A model generated the notes under the pieces. The model ran no database searches, was not told the DNA's origin, and saw only the letters and a program-made list of their open reading frames with translations. From Streptomyces sp. T12 (lineage in GTDB: Bacteria; Actinomycetota; Actinomycetes; Streptomycetales; Streptomycetaceae), in NCBI RefSeq assembly GCF_028736035.1, contig NZ_CP117866.1:1-64000 (forward strand): a stretch of 64,000 bases of DNA, given 5' to 3'. Each line of letters opens with the position of its first letter. Position 1 is the first letter of the stretch. Of the stretch, positions 8,764 through 18,123 are shown piece by piece. The position numbers and the translations under genes were made by a program.

Positions 8764-11700
8764 CTATTCCTGGCGTTGCAGGCCGGGGAAGCGACGGATG
8801 AGTTCTTGTGCTTCTGCTGCGGCCGGCCCCTGCGACGCCGCGGCACGATGCACCAGCGGGGCGATTTCCCGCCTGCGGTTCTTCTTTCTGAGCGCGGTAT
8901 CCCATGCGGCGACGGCGCCGGAGGGCAGTTGGCGGACGGCCTGACCGGCGAGTCCGGGAGCGTGTCTGCCGCAGGCTTGGAGCCACCTGGAGAGGCCTTC
9001 GAACGGGTCGGTGCAGCTCGAGGCAAGTCCCGCAGTGAATCCGGGGAGGTTGGCCTCGGCGAGTTCGGCCGCAACCTGGGCGTCGTGGGCGGCGATGCGT
9101 TCCAGGATGGTGGCCGCAGTCCCCCAGTGCTGGTCCTGCAGGGCGAGGTTGAGGGGCAGACCGCGGCGCAGCAGCCGGATGGTCATCGCAGGATGCACGT
9201 AGGCGAGGAGAGGATCGATGCCGGCGAATCGCGACTCGTAGCGTTCGAGGAGTGCTCGCGCTTCGGCCGGCCGGTGTTCGTTGAGGACCTCTACCGCGTA
9301 CAGGTGGTTCTGGGCCGGCGTCGGCAGGCTGTGCTCGAGTTCCGCTGCGAGCACGTCGGTGTCCATACGACGGACGATGCGCTCGGCGCTCGGCGCTCGG
9401 CGGATCGGCTTCCTTGACGAACTCGACGAAGGAGGGGAAGTTCTGCCAGGTCCGGTCGGCGCGGGGGCGCGACAGCGTGTCGGCGAACCGTTCGGGGTCG
9501 AGCGTGCGCACGAAGGTCCTGGCCAGTCGGCGGGCCACCGGGTCCGGCGTGTGGCGGCCGCGCAGGAACGGTGGGGCGAATCCGAGGAGGAATGCCCAGG
9601 TCTGGAAGATCTTCTGGGACTCGACGGGGAGGTTGCGCGATACCTGTGCGGCGAGGTGGGGGATCAACTGCTCGAACACGGCACGTCCGAGGTCGCGTGC
9701 TGTGCAGGCCAAGGTGTTGAGGAGTTCATCGATGGCCTCGATGCCTGCGGGAGGTTCGGCGGCCAGTGCGTGGAAGGCGCTGGGATCGTAGGCGTTGCCG
9801 ACGTGTTCGATGAGCGGCTTTCCGCCGGCCTGCGTGATCCTTTCCACGGCATGGGTGGTGGAGTAGATGTGCGGCCATCCCCCTTCGGGGATCAGCCGGG
9901 CGAGTGCGTGTGCGTCCGCGTCGGTCAGCAGTTGCTCGGTGAAGGCCCGCTCGTCGCTGGACAGCGTGTTGATCAGGTCGCCGATGGCCCACCCCGTTTT
10001 CCGGGGTGACGTGGTGCACCCCTTCGCGGAGCCTGCTGTGATGCTCGCGGATCAGGTCGAGGCAGTCGTCCTGGTCCGGGACCAGGAGGTGCTCAAGGAG
10101 CTGGGCGGCCATCGCTGTCTCGGCTCCGGCCGGCGTGGCACGTGCTCGTTCGGCCAGAGCACGGATGCGTGCACGGGTCAGCACGCCGTGCCGGCGAAGG
10201 ACCCATCGCGTTTCATGCCAGAGATTGCGTCCGACCAGCCATGCGGCGCCGCGCAGTGGTGTGTGGGGTGAGTCCAGGGCGAGGCGGAAGAGTGCCGCTG
10301 CGCTCTCACGGTCTGCCTCGATCTGGTGGTCAGCCAGGACCGCTCGGGCTTGCGGTCTCCAGCGGGGAGCGGGGGCGGACGAGGGCGGCGGGTGCTCGGT
10401 GGCGGACACGATCGGCGCTACCGTGACGCGCTGCACGGGCGTGTGGCGGAACTCCGGCGGGTGGAGCATCCACTTGATCAGGGCCCAGGCGGACCTGAGG
10501 TGTGCGCAGCGCAGGACTGGGTCGTTCTGGGTGGTCAGCCGCTTGTCCTGCAGGGTACGCAGGCCTCGGTCGATCCAGTGGCGGTCGCGGCCGAATGCGT
10601 GCGCACAGGGCTCGAGGTCGTCGGCTGTCACACCGGCGTCGACGCCGGCGACCTGGGCGATGGCGAGTGCCAGAAGGAGCAGGTCGGCCCGGTCGTGGTG
10701 GCGCAGGTCGAGTGCGTCGCGCTCGGTGCGGCGCCAGCCGCCGGTGAGTGTGTAGAAGAAGAGCCAGGCCGAGCCTTGTGTGGAGGCTTCGTCGATGCGG
10801 CTCGTGAAGCGGTTCGTCACCGAGTTGGTCTCCGACGGAGTCGTCCAGAGCCCGGACCTTGGGCAGGATGTGGTCCGTTCCCTCGCGCATGGCGCGGGTG
10901 AGGGTGCCGATCGCTGCGGCGTCGCTGATGCGGCAGGTGGTGATCCCGCCGGCGACGTGGTCCACGCCGACGACGAGGACCAGTTGGTCTTCGGTGGCGG
11001 TCTCGGCGAGTTCACGGATCAGGTCTGCGGGCAGGTCCTGGGCGTCGTCAATGAGCAGTGCTTTGCGGTGCGGGTAGCCGGCGAGGTCGGCTGTCCACTG
11101 CCGCGGGTCACCCCTGCGGGCGTCGTCGCGCAGCCGGAGCACTTCGTAGCCGTCCTTGAGCAGGTCGCTCAGGGCCTGGTAGGCGGTGATGGACTTGCCG
11201 CAGCCGCTGTCCCCGTTGAGGACGACCGCGTGATCGCGGCGGAGCGCGTCAGTGAGGAGGGCGACTTCCGTCAGCCGGGGGCAGGCGTCGACGTCGGAGG
11301 GACCGAGACGTTCTCCGGCCAGGGCGTGGCCGATGTCGTTTTTCCCGGTGAAGGGGAGCACGTGCCACGCCGATGCGGCTTCCCGGCGCCGGACGTCGTC
11401 GGCGAGGGCGGGCAGGGCGGTGTCGGCCGTGGAGGGGATGTCGTCGTCGCCGGATACTCGGGGCCGATGCGGCAGACACGCCACCCCTGGTCGAGCGGTG
11501 CGATGAGTTGGTCGACGACGACACGGTCTCGCTCCGAGTAGCCGACGATGAGGAGGGTTCCGGGGTGATCCGCAACCAGGTGACGGACCCGGTCCGTGAG
11601 GTCAGGGATGAGAGTGCCGGGCAGGTGCGGAAGCATCCAGGGCTGTTCCGGATGAGCGGCATCACCGTGCGGCTTGAACAGGATCCCGACGGGGATATCG

Positions 11701-12148
11701 GTCCCGTACCGACGGCGGTAGGCGGACTCGAGGGCGGTGTCCCAGTTGAGTGAGACGACACATTCGATGACACCGGCGTGGATCAGTGCGGCAAGGGCCT
11801 CATGGGCGGCGGACGGCTGCGCGCTGCGGTGGCGGTCGAGGTTGGCCATCTCCTCCTGAAAGCGTTGCCTGGCCGGTGTGGAGCTCTCGACGGCGCGCCA
11901 TGCGGGATCCCCGTGGGCGGCATCGTCCCCGACCAGCAGCTTTGTTGGTGCATCGCGCGTGCCGAGTTCGGCGGCGAGGGCGCCGCGAGCGGCAGGATCG
12001 GCGTCGAGAGCGTCCCACAGCAGTGCGGTCAGACCGGGGCTGGTCGGGTATCGGGCCGAGATGGACAGCCGGCGCCGACGACTGCGACGACACCGAGCCC
12101 GAACCGGCTGAGCAACTGTGCAATGCGGTCTGCGTTCTCCGTGTTCAT
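8764..12148 (-). pseudogene. SIR2-STAND-type defence NTPase, multiply frameshifted
   Basis: The N-terminal SIR2-like domain shows VVAVVGAG, then SISARYPTS, VSLNWDTALESAYRR, ILFKPHGD and LIVGYSERDRVVV. The P-loop NTPase shows Walker A VLNGDSGCGKSITAYQAL and Walker B KALLIDDAQDL. A long helical C-terminus follows (LARTFVRTLDPERF, then EVLNEHRPAEARALLERYES). SIR2-STAND proteins such as Avs5 and relatives are antiphage NADases, so that role is inferred here. The reading frame breaks at about 12068 (one C lost after GGCGCCGGC), 11452, 10838, 9998 and 9390 (a heptamer run of GCTCGGC). Repaired, it would encode about 1,125 residues from ATG 12148. Confidence 0.65.
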
Positions 12149-12470
12149 CGGCCCGCCACGGATGCCGACGTGCAGCGCACTGGCTTGCTGCGGAATGGGA
12201 AAGCCCGCATGCGCTCATTATCGGCCATGGCACTGACAACACGTGCCGCTGCCACCCCCGGGAGCACACCGGTACCGGCTGCCGTAGTGCAGTCGAACCC
12301 CGCGTGTCACGCACATGCGTGGGAGCTGGTGAACGGCGCCGCCTGTCTGCCGTCCGTACTGCACCACGCCGGCCTGCCGGGGTGCATGCTGCCGGGATCG
12401 GGCCGGTGGACCGACTCCCTTTCGGCAGCAGGCCGCAGGCATTGGTCGGTCGCATGCCCCTCGCGGTGGT

Positions 12471-12504
12471 TGTGCGGGCCCGGCGTGCACGCCGGGCCCG
12501 CACA
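12471..12504 (-). terminator. 34-bp perfect palindrome, likely terminator
   Basis: TGTGCGGGCCCGGCGTG is followed at once by its exact reverse complement. It lies 9 nt downstream of the stop of the small membrane protein gene on the minus strand. Confidence 0.7.
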
Positions 12505-12512
12505 GTCCGGCG

Positions 12513-12764
12513 TCAGCTCGAGCGCGGGACTGCGATCTTGGCGGCGAGAGTGAACCCGGAACCAGCGATCGTCACGGCGGTTCCGAGGGCCTCGAGCTCG
12601 CCCGGCATCACCAGCAGGACGGCGATGGCGCCGAGCAGGGCGACTATGGCGATCAGCACCGCCGACACCGCATTGGAAACGGGCAACTGCGCGACAGCAG
12701 CGGGGGGTTGTTCAAGGCCCGAGGGCTCTAAGGGGGTTCGAGTCTGGGACACGCGGTTCCTCAT
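12513..12764 (-). CDS. Small single-pass membrane protein
   Basis: A protein of 83 residues. The N-terminus is polar and Pro-rich; a hydrophobic segment (AVSAVLIAIVALLGAIAVLL) spans residues of about 33-52, with a second moderately hydrophobic stretch near the C-terminus. GAGAGGA precedes ATG 12764, and a strong palindrome follows the stop, so it looks like a free-standing transcription unit. I do not recognise the family. Confidence 0.55.
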   Translation of the reverse strand: MRNRVSQTRTPLEPSGLEQPPAAVAQLPVSNAVSAVLIAIVALLGAIAVLLVMPGELEALGTAVTIAGSGFTLAAKIAVPRSS

Positions 12765-12939
12765 GAAGGTTTTCCTCTCGGGTCAGCCCAGGTGAGACGG
12801 GTGGGGCGCCGAAGTATGCGGTAGCAGCCGCATATTCGTGTTCCGAGAGATGCCCTGTCGCCTTTGTGTCAGAACGTGGCTCCGGGGCAAGGCGCCTTTA
12901 TGCAGGAGGTCGCTCTCACGCATCCTGCGGGGCGAACCT

Positions 12940-12985
12940 ACGCATGCGGCCTCGCCGGATCTTGATCCGGCGAGGCCGCATGCGT
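12940..12985. terminator. 46-bp near-perfect hairpin
   Basis: A 22-nt arm (ACGCATGCGGCCTCGCCGGATC) is separated by TT from its exact complement. It is probably a bidirectional terminator, although no intact gene ends next to it. Confidence 0.6.
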
Positions 12986-13080
12986 CTTGGGTCCTGCTGC
13001 TACAGGGCCCCTGCGGGCCTGCTGCTACACGCCCGCTGGTTGTTTGGCCGTTGTCTCACCTGGGCTGACAGGAAAACGAG

Positions 13081-13126
13081 GACCAAGTTTCGCCAACTCA
13101 ACCAAGTTGGCGACCAACTCTATACT
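13081..13126 (+). promoter_or_regulatory. Overlapping operator-like palindromes with TATACT box
   Basis: GCCAACTcaaccaAGTTGGC (13092-13111) and AGTTGGcgaCCAACT (13105-13119) share a half-site and are followed at once by TATACT (13121-13126). The layout suggests a repressed promoter, but the downstream gene is decayed and the cognate regulator is unknown. Confidence 0.4.
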
Positions 13127-13416
13127 GTTTATCCCCGCTTTGAAGCGACTCGTAACCTCTGGCCGAGCAACTCCCCGTGAAGGGGTCCGAAGCGCGCGGC
13201 CATCGGAGGCTGCGACCGGGCGGGCACCGGGGCCGCGGAGGAGCCGCGGGGCGCAGACAGCATCCCGACCATGTCCCGCCTGCGCCGCAGCCCTGTGCAC
13301 GTGGTCCGCTCTCCCCCAGCACGCCGAGTACGCCCACCGGCGCGCCTGCCCCCCCCTGACACTGGCTCTGCTCTTTCGGGTGGTACGGCCGCCCGACCAG
13401 CCGAGGACGGGACACG

Positions 13417-13913
13417 TCAGGAACGCAGAACTCTGGGTCGCCTTCGCTACCGGCTTCATCGCTCTGATCGCACTGCCCACCAGCTCCGCCGGCGCCGCCA
13501 AAGCCCGCATCAAGACCATCGAGGACACCTACATCGCACGCTGCCGGCAGATCCTCGACCACCTCCCCCGCCGAGGCCCTCGTCGCCGCGGCCGGCACAG
13601 CGTGCACCGGGGAAGAACTCAAGGCCGCACGCCTGTACTTGCGGCTGTGCGAGGACGAGCTGGAGCTGCGCCAGCTGGAGCTGCGCCAGCTGGGCTGGGC
13701 CGGGGCCGCACGACCTGGCAGCAATGGCGCCCCGGCATCCAAGCCCAGCTCAACCAGTGGCCCGTGGCAGCCGAATGGGCCCTCATCCGCGACGGCCGGC
13801 ACGCACCCCACCAGTTCACCCTGCTGCCCCAGCTGGACGGTGTTGCCGACCACGACCCCTGCCGGCCCCGCCCCTGCGCCGGCCGCGTCACCCGCCGATG
13901 GCGCGGACTGTGA
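13417..13913 (+). pseudogene. Decayed hypothetical membrane-anchored gene
   Basis: A hydrophobic N-terminus (NAELWVAFATGFIALIALP) is followed by RIKTIEDTYIARCRQILDHL. The protein then continues in a second frame (EELKAARLYLRLCEDELEL) and a third (TTWQQWRPGIQAQLNQWPVA). A 15-bp tandem duplication (CTGGAGCTGCGCCAG twice, near 13670-13700) sits at the break. The pattern resembles a single-TM protein found in Streptomyces accessory DNA. It has at least two frameshifts. Confidence 0.4.
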
Positions 13914-14026
13914 GAGCACACCGACGCCGTGGCTGAGGCCACAGACACACACAGGGAGAAGCTGGTGCAGCCTCTTCGGCGCCATCGGGGACGGCAGCCG
14001 CGGCCCGTGCCACTACGGTGTCGGTC

Positions 14027-14269
14027 ATGAAGTCGCGCATCGTGCAGATCGTGCGGTGGAGCACCCCGCAGCCGCAGCTCGCCGACACCGTGTGCAGCGC
14101 ACACGGTGCCAAGACCTGCACCCGGGACCTCGTCGCTGATGTCTTCCTCTGCGATGCAGGCAGCCCGCGCATCCACTGGACCGTCTGTCAGCAGTGGCTC
14201 GACCACGAACCCGACGTGGCCCCATACGAGGCTGCACGGCGCGACCCCGGCCGGGAGGATCCCCGGTAG
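14027..14269 (+). CDS. Small hypothetical protein
   Basis: About 80 residues from ATG 14027, Cys-containing (LADTVCSAHGAKTCTRDLVA, then HWTVCQQWLDHEPDV). There is no recognised domain and only a weak RBS. A degraded homologous copy lies at 17355-17620, which supports it being a real gene. Confidence 0.35.
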   Translation: MKSRIVQIVRWSTPQPQLADTVCSAHGAKTCTRDLVADVFLCDAGSPRIHWTVCQQWLDHEPDVAPYEAARRDPGREDPR

Positions 14270-14795
14270 GCCCGGCGCGGCTCAGCGGGTGGCTTGCCTC
14301 GCCTGCCGGTCGGACATCGAGTGCGGCCGCGCACGCTCCCGGAGTGACTCCCCCAGCCTGCAGGCCGAGATGGCAGCCAACCAGCCCTGGCTGACCACAA
14401 CTTGGGCACGTCCCGCAGGTTCGGGCCGGTTACCGTCCCCACGGGTACCAGGGCCGTATTCACCTCAAGCCGCCTACCCGGGCAATCCCTGCCCGGCGTC
14501 GCAGTCCCCGGGCGGCGGCCCTCCAGGAGGCGCTCGCCGCACGGTGGACGACCGCGACGGCGGAGGAGACAACACACTCCCCCGGTGAGCCGGGCGTACG
14601 GCTGCGCTGCCACCTGGACGACGCCTGTCCCAGCGCCCATCGGTCGTTCGGGGCCGGACAGCGCAACGGCCCCGAACGGTGAGTCCGCTCAGGGCCGTGG
14701 GCACAACAACGCGGTCGTGAAGGGCGGTCTTCTACGCGGCGAAAGGCACTGCAGGGCGTCAGCCGAACGATCGTCCCAGCGGGCACTAGATGACG

Positions 14796-15236
14796 AGCCC
14801 TGGTCTGGCGGACAATGCGCTCGAGGCCGTAGCCGCCGCCGCGTTCGGCGCGCTTGGCCTGGACGCGCATCCCGAAACCCTCGCCGCCCGCGTGGAACCA
14901 CCATTCCCAGTCAGCCCCGTTGCGGACCTCTTCGCTCCGCCGGAACTCACGGATCACGATGCGGTACCTGTGCAGACGGCAGAGGTCTTGCAGGCTGAAC
15001 TTGGTGTAAGCCTCCTCGTCCGGCACTGGCCCGCGAAAGTGGTCGTCAGCCAGCCGCTCGAACGTCCTCGAAGCGCAGGCCCGCAGCGTTCGGCACAGGG
15101 AGCCGGCCGGCGAAGGAGAGCTGCGTCGCACCTCGGCGGACCAGCGTAGCTCGATCCCGCAATGCAGGCAGGAGGTGAATCGCTCGGCGATGTCCCCGCC
15201 ACAGCCGCACAGCAACTCGCAGGCCTCTTCCCCCAT
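14796..15236 (-). pseudogene. DUF6615-like protein, 3'-broken
   Basis: From ATG 15236 the frame gives a Cys-rich stretch (CGCGGDIAERFTSCLHCG). The DUF6615-type core follows: LRACASRTFERLADDHF, then SEEVRNGADWEWWF and GEGFGMRVQAKRAERGGG. The GADWEWW...GMRVQAK blocks are the family signature; the function is unknown and a nuclease-like fold has been suggested. After RQTRAR at about 14796 the sequence stops resembling the family, although the frame stays open to 14460. No good RBS was seen. Confidence 0.45.
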
Positions 15237-15423
15237 AGGCCAAATCACTGGCAAGGACAGGTTGGTGAACGGCCCCTCGGTACTCGTGAGCGGGCCGGCA
15301 CACTCGTCGGTCTCGGCCCGCCATGCGTGTCCCGCTGTCCGTGCCCGCGGCTTGTCCTGCGCCTGGCTCGAGCCTCCCAGAAATGATCCCGCCACTGCCT
15401 GAGACTGATATCAGACTGACACC

Positions 15424-16278
15424 ATGAACGTGGAGGACAAGATCACTCAGTTGTCGTGAGCTGATGAGCTTGCGCAGGTCCTCCGGGACCGGTCGTACGG
15501 CGTCGTTGACCAGGACCTGGCGTGGGTGGAGACGCTGCAGCAGGTGCGGGCCCGGCTGGGCGACACCCGCCCGTACACGGGCCAGCACAAGCGGCCCTGG
15601 GAGGCTGCCCTCACCGACTTCCGTCACGCTACCGACCAGTTGCGAAACGAGGTCCGTCAAGGACATGCTCCGCACCTTCCTGAGCTGCTGAGCGTGTTGT
15701 CGACTCCGCCGGCCGACAATGCGCGAGACCGCGCCGTTCGAGCCGCCCGCCTGGCCGACGAGACTCTCGAGACGACGGACACAGGACGGCTGCCGCCCCT
15801 GGCCTGGAAGAATCCGGTGGCTGCGGTGCATGAGAACGCTCCTTTCCAGAAGGTCCGTGCACAAGGCCACCTGCCGGCGACGCCTCTGCACCGATCGGAC
15901 CGCGATGTAGAACGGTCATGCCGCCGGATGGCCGGCGTGCTGCGGAACCAACTGATGAACGTGCGACGGGCACAGCTACGTCTCGGCGACATCGCCGTTG
16001 TTCAGCCAACGCAGGACATCGCGGGGGCATCGGCCGGCCTGAGTCCGAAAGACCGGGCCGATCCGTGTCTGCGCCTGTTGGCCAATCCGCCTGCCGCAGC
16101 TCATCACGTGGTACGGCATGCCTTCGGTCGGGCCGGCATCAGCAGGATGGTCGAGGAGCTCAGCCCGGTCACGTTCTTCGATGACGAATGGCAGCGCAGG
16201 AATCTCACGCATCGTCGGCCCCTTCAGAAGCTCCCTGCCCGCCGAAACGACAGGCCCAGATACCTCTTCCCCAGCTGA
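15424..16278 (+). pseudogene. Hypothetical gene with in-frame stop
   Basis: MNVEDKITQLS is followed by TGA at 15457-15459 and then in frame by ADELAQVLRDRSYGVVDQDL and WVETLQQVRARLG, a helical, coding-like sequence. The frame stays open to 16278, but the distal half is doubtful. The opposite strand at 15976-16296 also encodes plausible protein (EIPALPFVIEERDRAELLDH, then IGPVFRTQAGRCPRDVLRWL), so two convergent remnants may meet here. No family is recognised. Confidence 0.3.
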
Positions 16279-16281
16279 AAT

Positions 16282-16629
16282 GCTGCCCAAGGGCAAAGAT
16301 GTGGTGATGGCCCAGGCCGATCCAGGGGTGGGAGCCCGCGCCGACGCACCATCCGATTCCCGGCTCCTGGTGCAATCGCTGATCCTGGCCGCGGCCTTCC
16401 CCGAAGACCGGCACGACCGGCAGTAGCACGAGGGCTACATCCACACTGCCGATGACCAGTACGACTGGAAGATCCTCCCTCTCGCAAAGGAGGACATCGA
16501 GAACCAGCTGCCGCACGAACCCTCGGCCATCACCGCCGCACAACTGTCCGAGACAGCCCCCCGGACAACACCCCACTCGGCGAAACCTGGCACCGCCATG
16601 CCCGAAGCAATCGACGCAATCGGATCGTG
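16282..16629 (+). pseudogene. Short hypothetical remnant with in-frame TAG
   Basis: The frame reads RLLVQSLILAAAFPEDRHDRQ up to TAG at 16424-16426, then continues HEGYIHTADDQYDWKILPLA and KEDIENQLPHEPSAITAAQL. Both halves look coding. No recognised domain. Confidence 0.3.
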
Positions 16630-17325
16630 AAAGGCACCCGCGACACAACCTCAACACAGTGCTGCCGCACGACAGAATCCTGGAATAGCTCACGACCCGG
16701 CTCGACGGCACCACCCCGCCACAGACATCCGACCAAACACCACAAGACCGCATGGATCCGCGACCGTACGGCCGCCGACCTGGTGCATCTGGTGTGGCAC
16801 GCGCGAGACGACGTACGGTCGCTGGGACCGAAGACGGCCGAGGCTGTCATCGCGCTCCATGACAGCCTCGTGCAGCATCAGCGGTGGGGCTTTCGCACCG
16901 ACGTCACGCAGGCGATCACCGCTCTTCCCGCCCTGGCCGCCGCCCGTCCTCCGCACACACTGCAGCAACGGCGCACCCAGGACATGGCCCACAGGGTGAG
17001 CGTCCCCGACGGCAGACATGCCTGGTACACAGAGCTGGAAGAACGATGGTCGCGGGCCGTGAATCGGCTGACGTCGGTACGCAATGCTCTCGCGCACGGC
17101 GGCCCGGCAACGGCGTCAGCAGCGGCAAATACGGCGCCCATGGTGCACCGGCTGGCCGGCGAAGCACTGCACGCCAGTCTCACCGCTCTCCTGGACGGCA
17201 AGCACCCGTACGACGGGCACCTTCGCCGACGGGACCGTGCCGCTGAATGGGCACAGAGGTGGCTCTCAGAAACGCCGCCGCAGGAAGCCTGGTCGCAAAA
17301 CCCCGCCGGTGGACACAAGCCCTAG
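16627..17325 (+). CDS. HEPN-like hypothetical protein, N-terminus uncertain
   Basis: The C-terminal two thirds look real: IRDRTAADLVHLVWHARDDV, then EERWSRAVNRLTSVRNALAH and MVHRLAGEALHASLTALLDG. RNALAH fits the Rx4H motif of HEPN ribonuclease-type domains within a helical bundle, so an RNase role is a weak inference. The first 40 residues are low-complexity Pro/His/Arg and probably not native, so the gene may be 5'-truncated. Confidence 0.4.
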   Translation: MKGTRDTTSTQCCRTTESWNSSRPGSTAPPRHRHPTKHHKTAWIRDRTAADLVHLVWHARDDVRSLGPKTAEAVIALHDSLVQHQRWGFRTDVTQAITALPALAAARPPHTLQQRRTQDMAHRVSVPDGRHAWYTELEERWSRAVNRLTSVRNALAHGGPATASAAANTAPMVHRLAGEALHASLTALLDGKHPYDGHLRRRDRAAEWAQRWLSETPPQEAWSQNPAGGHKP

Positions 17326-17354
17326 CGAATGGGACCGCACGGCATTCTGGTTCC

Positions 17355-17620
17355 ATGTCCTCACAGGCGGCCCAAGGCTCACCAGGTGTGCAGCGCCCAC
17401 GGCGCGAGGCCTGCTCGCGGAACCTCGTGCCGATGTCTTCCGGGAGCCGGGCCCCCAGCAGCTGGCCCGCTCCACTTCCTCGCCGGTGGCACCGCTGTGG
17501 GCCAGGCCGATCTCCAGCGCCCGGAAATACTTCAAGCCCGGCCACGAGGCCCTCGCCGAAGTCACCAGCCTGCTCACCCCCAGGCCCCGGGCTGCCGGCG
17601 CGCGCGGCGATGACGGGCGC
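17355..17620 (+). pseudogene. Degraded paralogue of the 14027 gene
   Basis: GTGTGCAGCGCCCACGGC and CCTCGTGCCGATGTCTTCC near 17390-17440 align with GTGTGCAGCGCACACGGT and CCTCGTCGCTGATGTCTTCC near 14090-14150. The reading frame is not conserved (VCSAHGA, then a frame change). It is a decayed duplicate. Confidence 0.35.
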
Positions 17621-17688
17621 CACGGATTCAACCGCCCCCGCCCCCCCGGGGCCGTGCGCATGCCGACGTGCAAAGCGAGTCACAGCAC

Positions 17689-17940
17689 TTACGGATCAAA
17701 GCGCTGGCGGGGCCGGCCGATCAACGAGCGCAGGACGGGCACCATGGAGCCGGACGCGCTGAGCCCGGCCAGGGCAGCGCCCGCCAGGGGGGCGCCGGCC
17801 AGCACGGTGAGACCGCCGACGACCAGCCCCAGTACGAGCGCGGTGAGCAGGACGACGGTGGTGTGCAGGGACAGAAACGGCGGTTCTGATTCGAAGCCGC
17901 TCGGGCCGGGCTGCGCCGGCGAAGGTGTCGACTGGGTCAT
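17689..17940 (-). CDS. Small two-TM membrane protein
   Basis: About 83 residues from ATG 17940 with GGGGGA 9 nt upstream. The N-terminus is Pro/Ser-rich. Two hydrophobic segments (TVVLLTALVLGLVVGGLTVL and AGAPLAGAALAGLSASG) precede a short basic tail (LRSLIGRPRQRF). I do not recognise the family. Confidence 0.5.
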   Translation of the reverse strand: MTQSTPSPAQPGPSGFESEPPFLSLHTTVVLLTALVLGLVVGGLTVLAGAPLAGAALAGLSASGSMVPVLRSLIGRPRQRFDP

Positions 17941-18040
17941 GCCAGCACCATCCCCCAAGAGCCTGCCGTTGACCTGCATCAATCGAACAAGCCGGGGTCC
18001 AGCCTGATCAGGATCGCCTCACGTCGAACACACCACACCG

Positions 18041-18080
18041 TGTTCCGGGCTGTTCCGTCATGTTCGGTGCCGTTCCGGCC
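18041..18080 (+). repeat. Four 10-bp helically phased repeats
   Basis: TGTTCCGGGC, TGTTCCGTCA, TGTTCGGTGC and CGTTCCGGCC follow each other with exactly 10-nt spacing, ending 43 nt upstream of GTG 18124. All half-sites face the same side of the helix, so this may be an operator array for the downstream HTH-WD40 protein. Confidence 0.6.
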
Positions 18081-18123
18081 AGGTGCGCCTACTCTGCTGC
18101 TCACCACACAAGACGGGAGTGAC

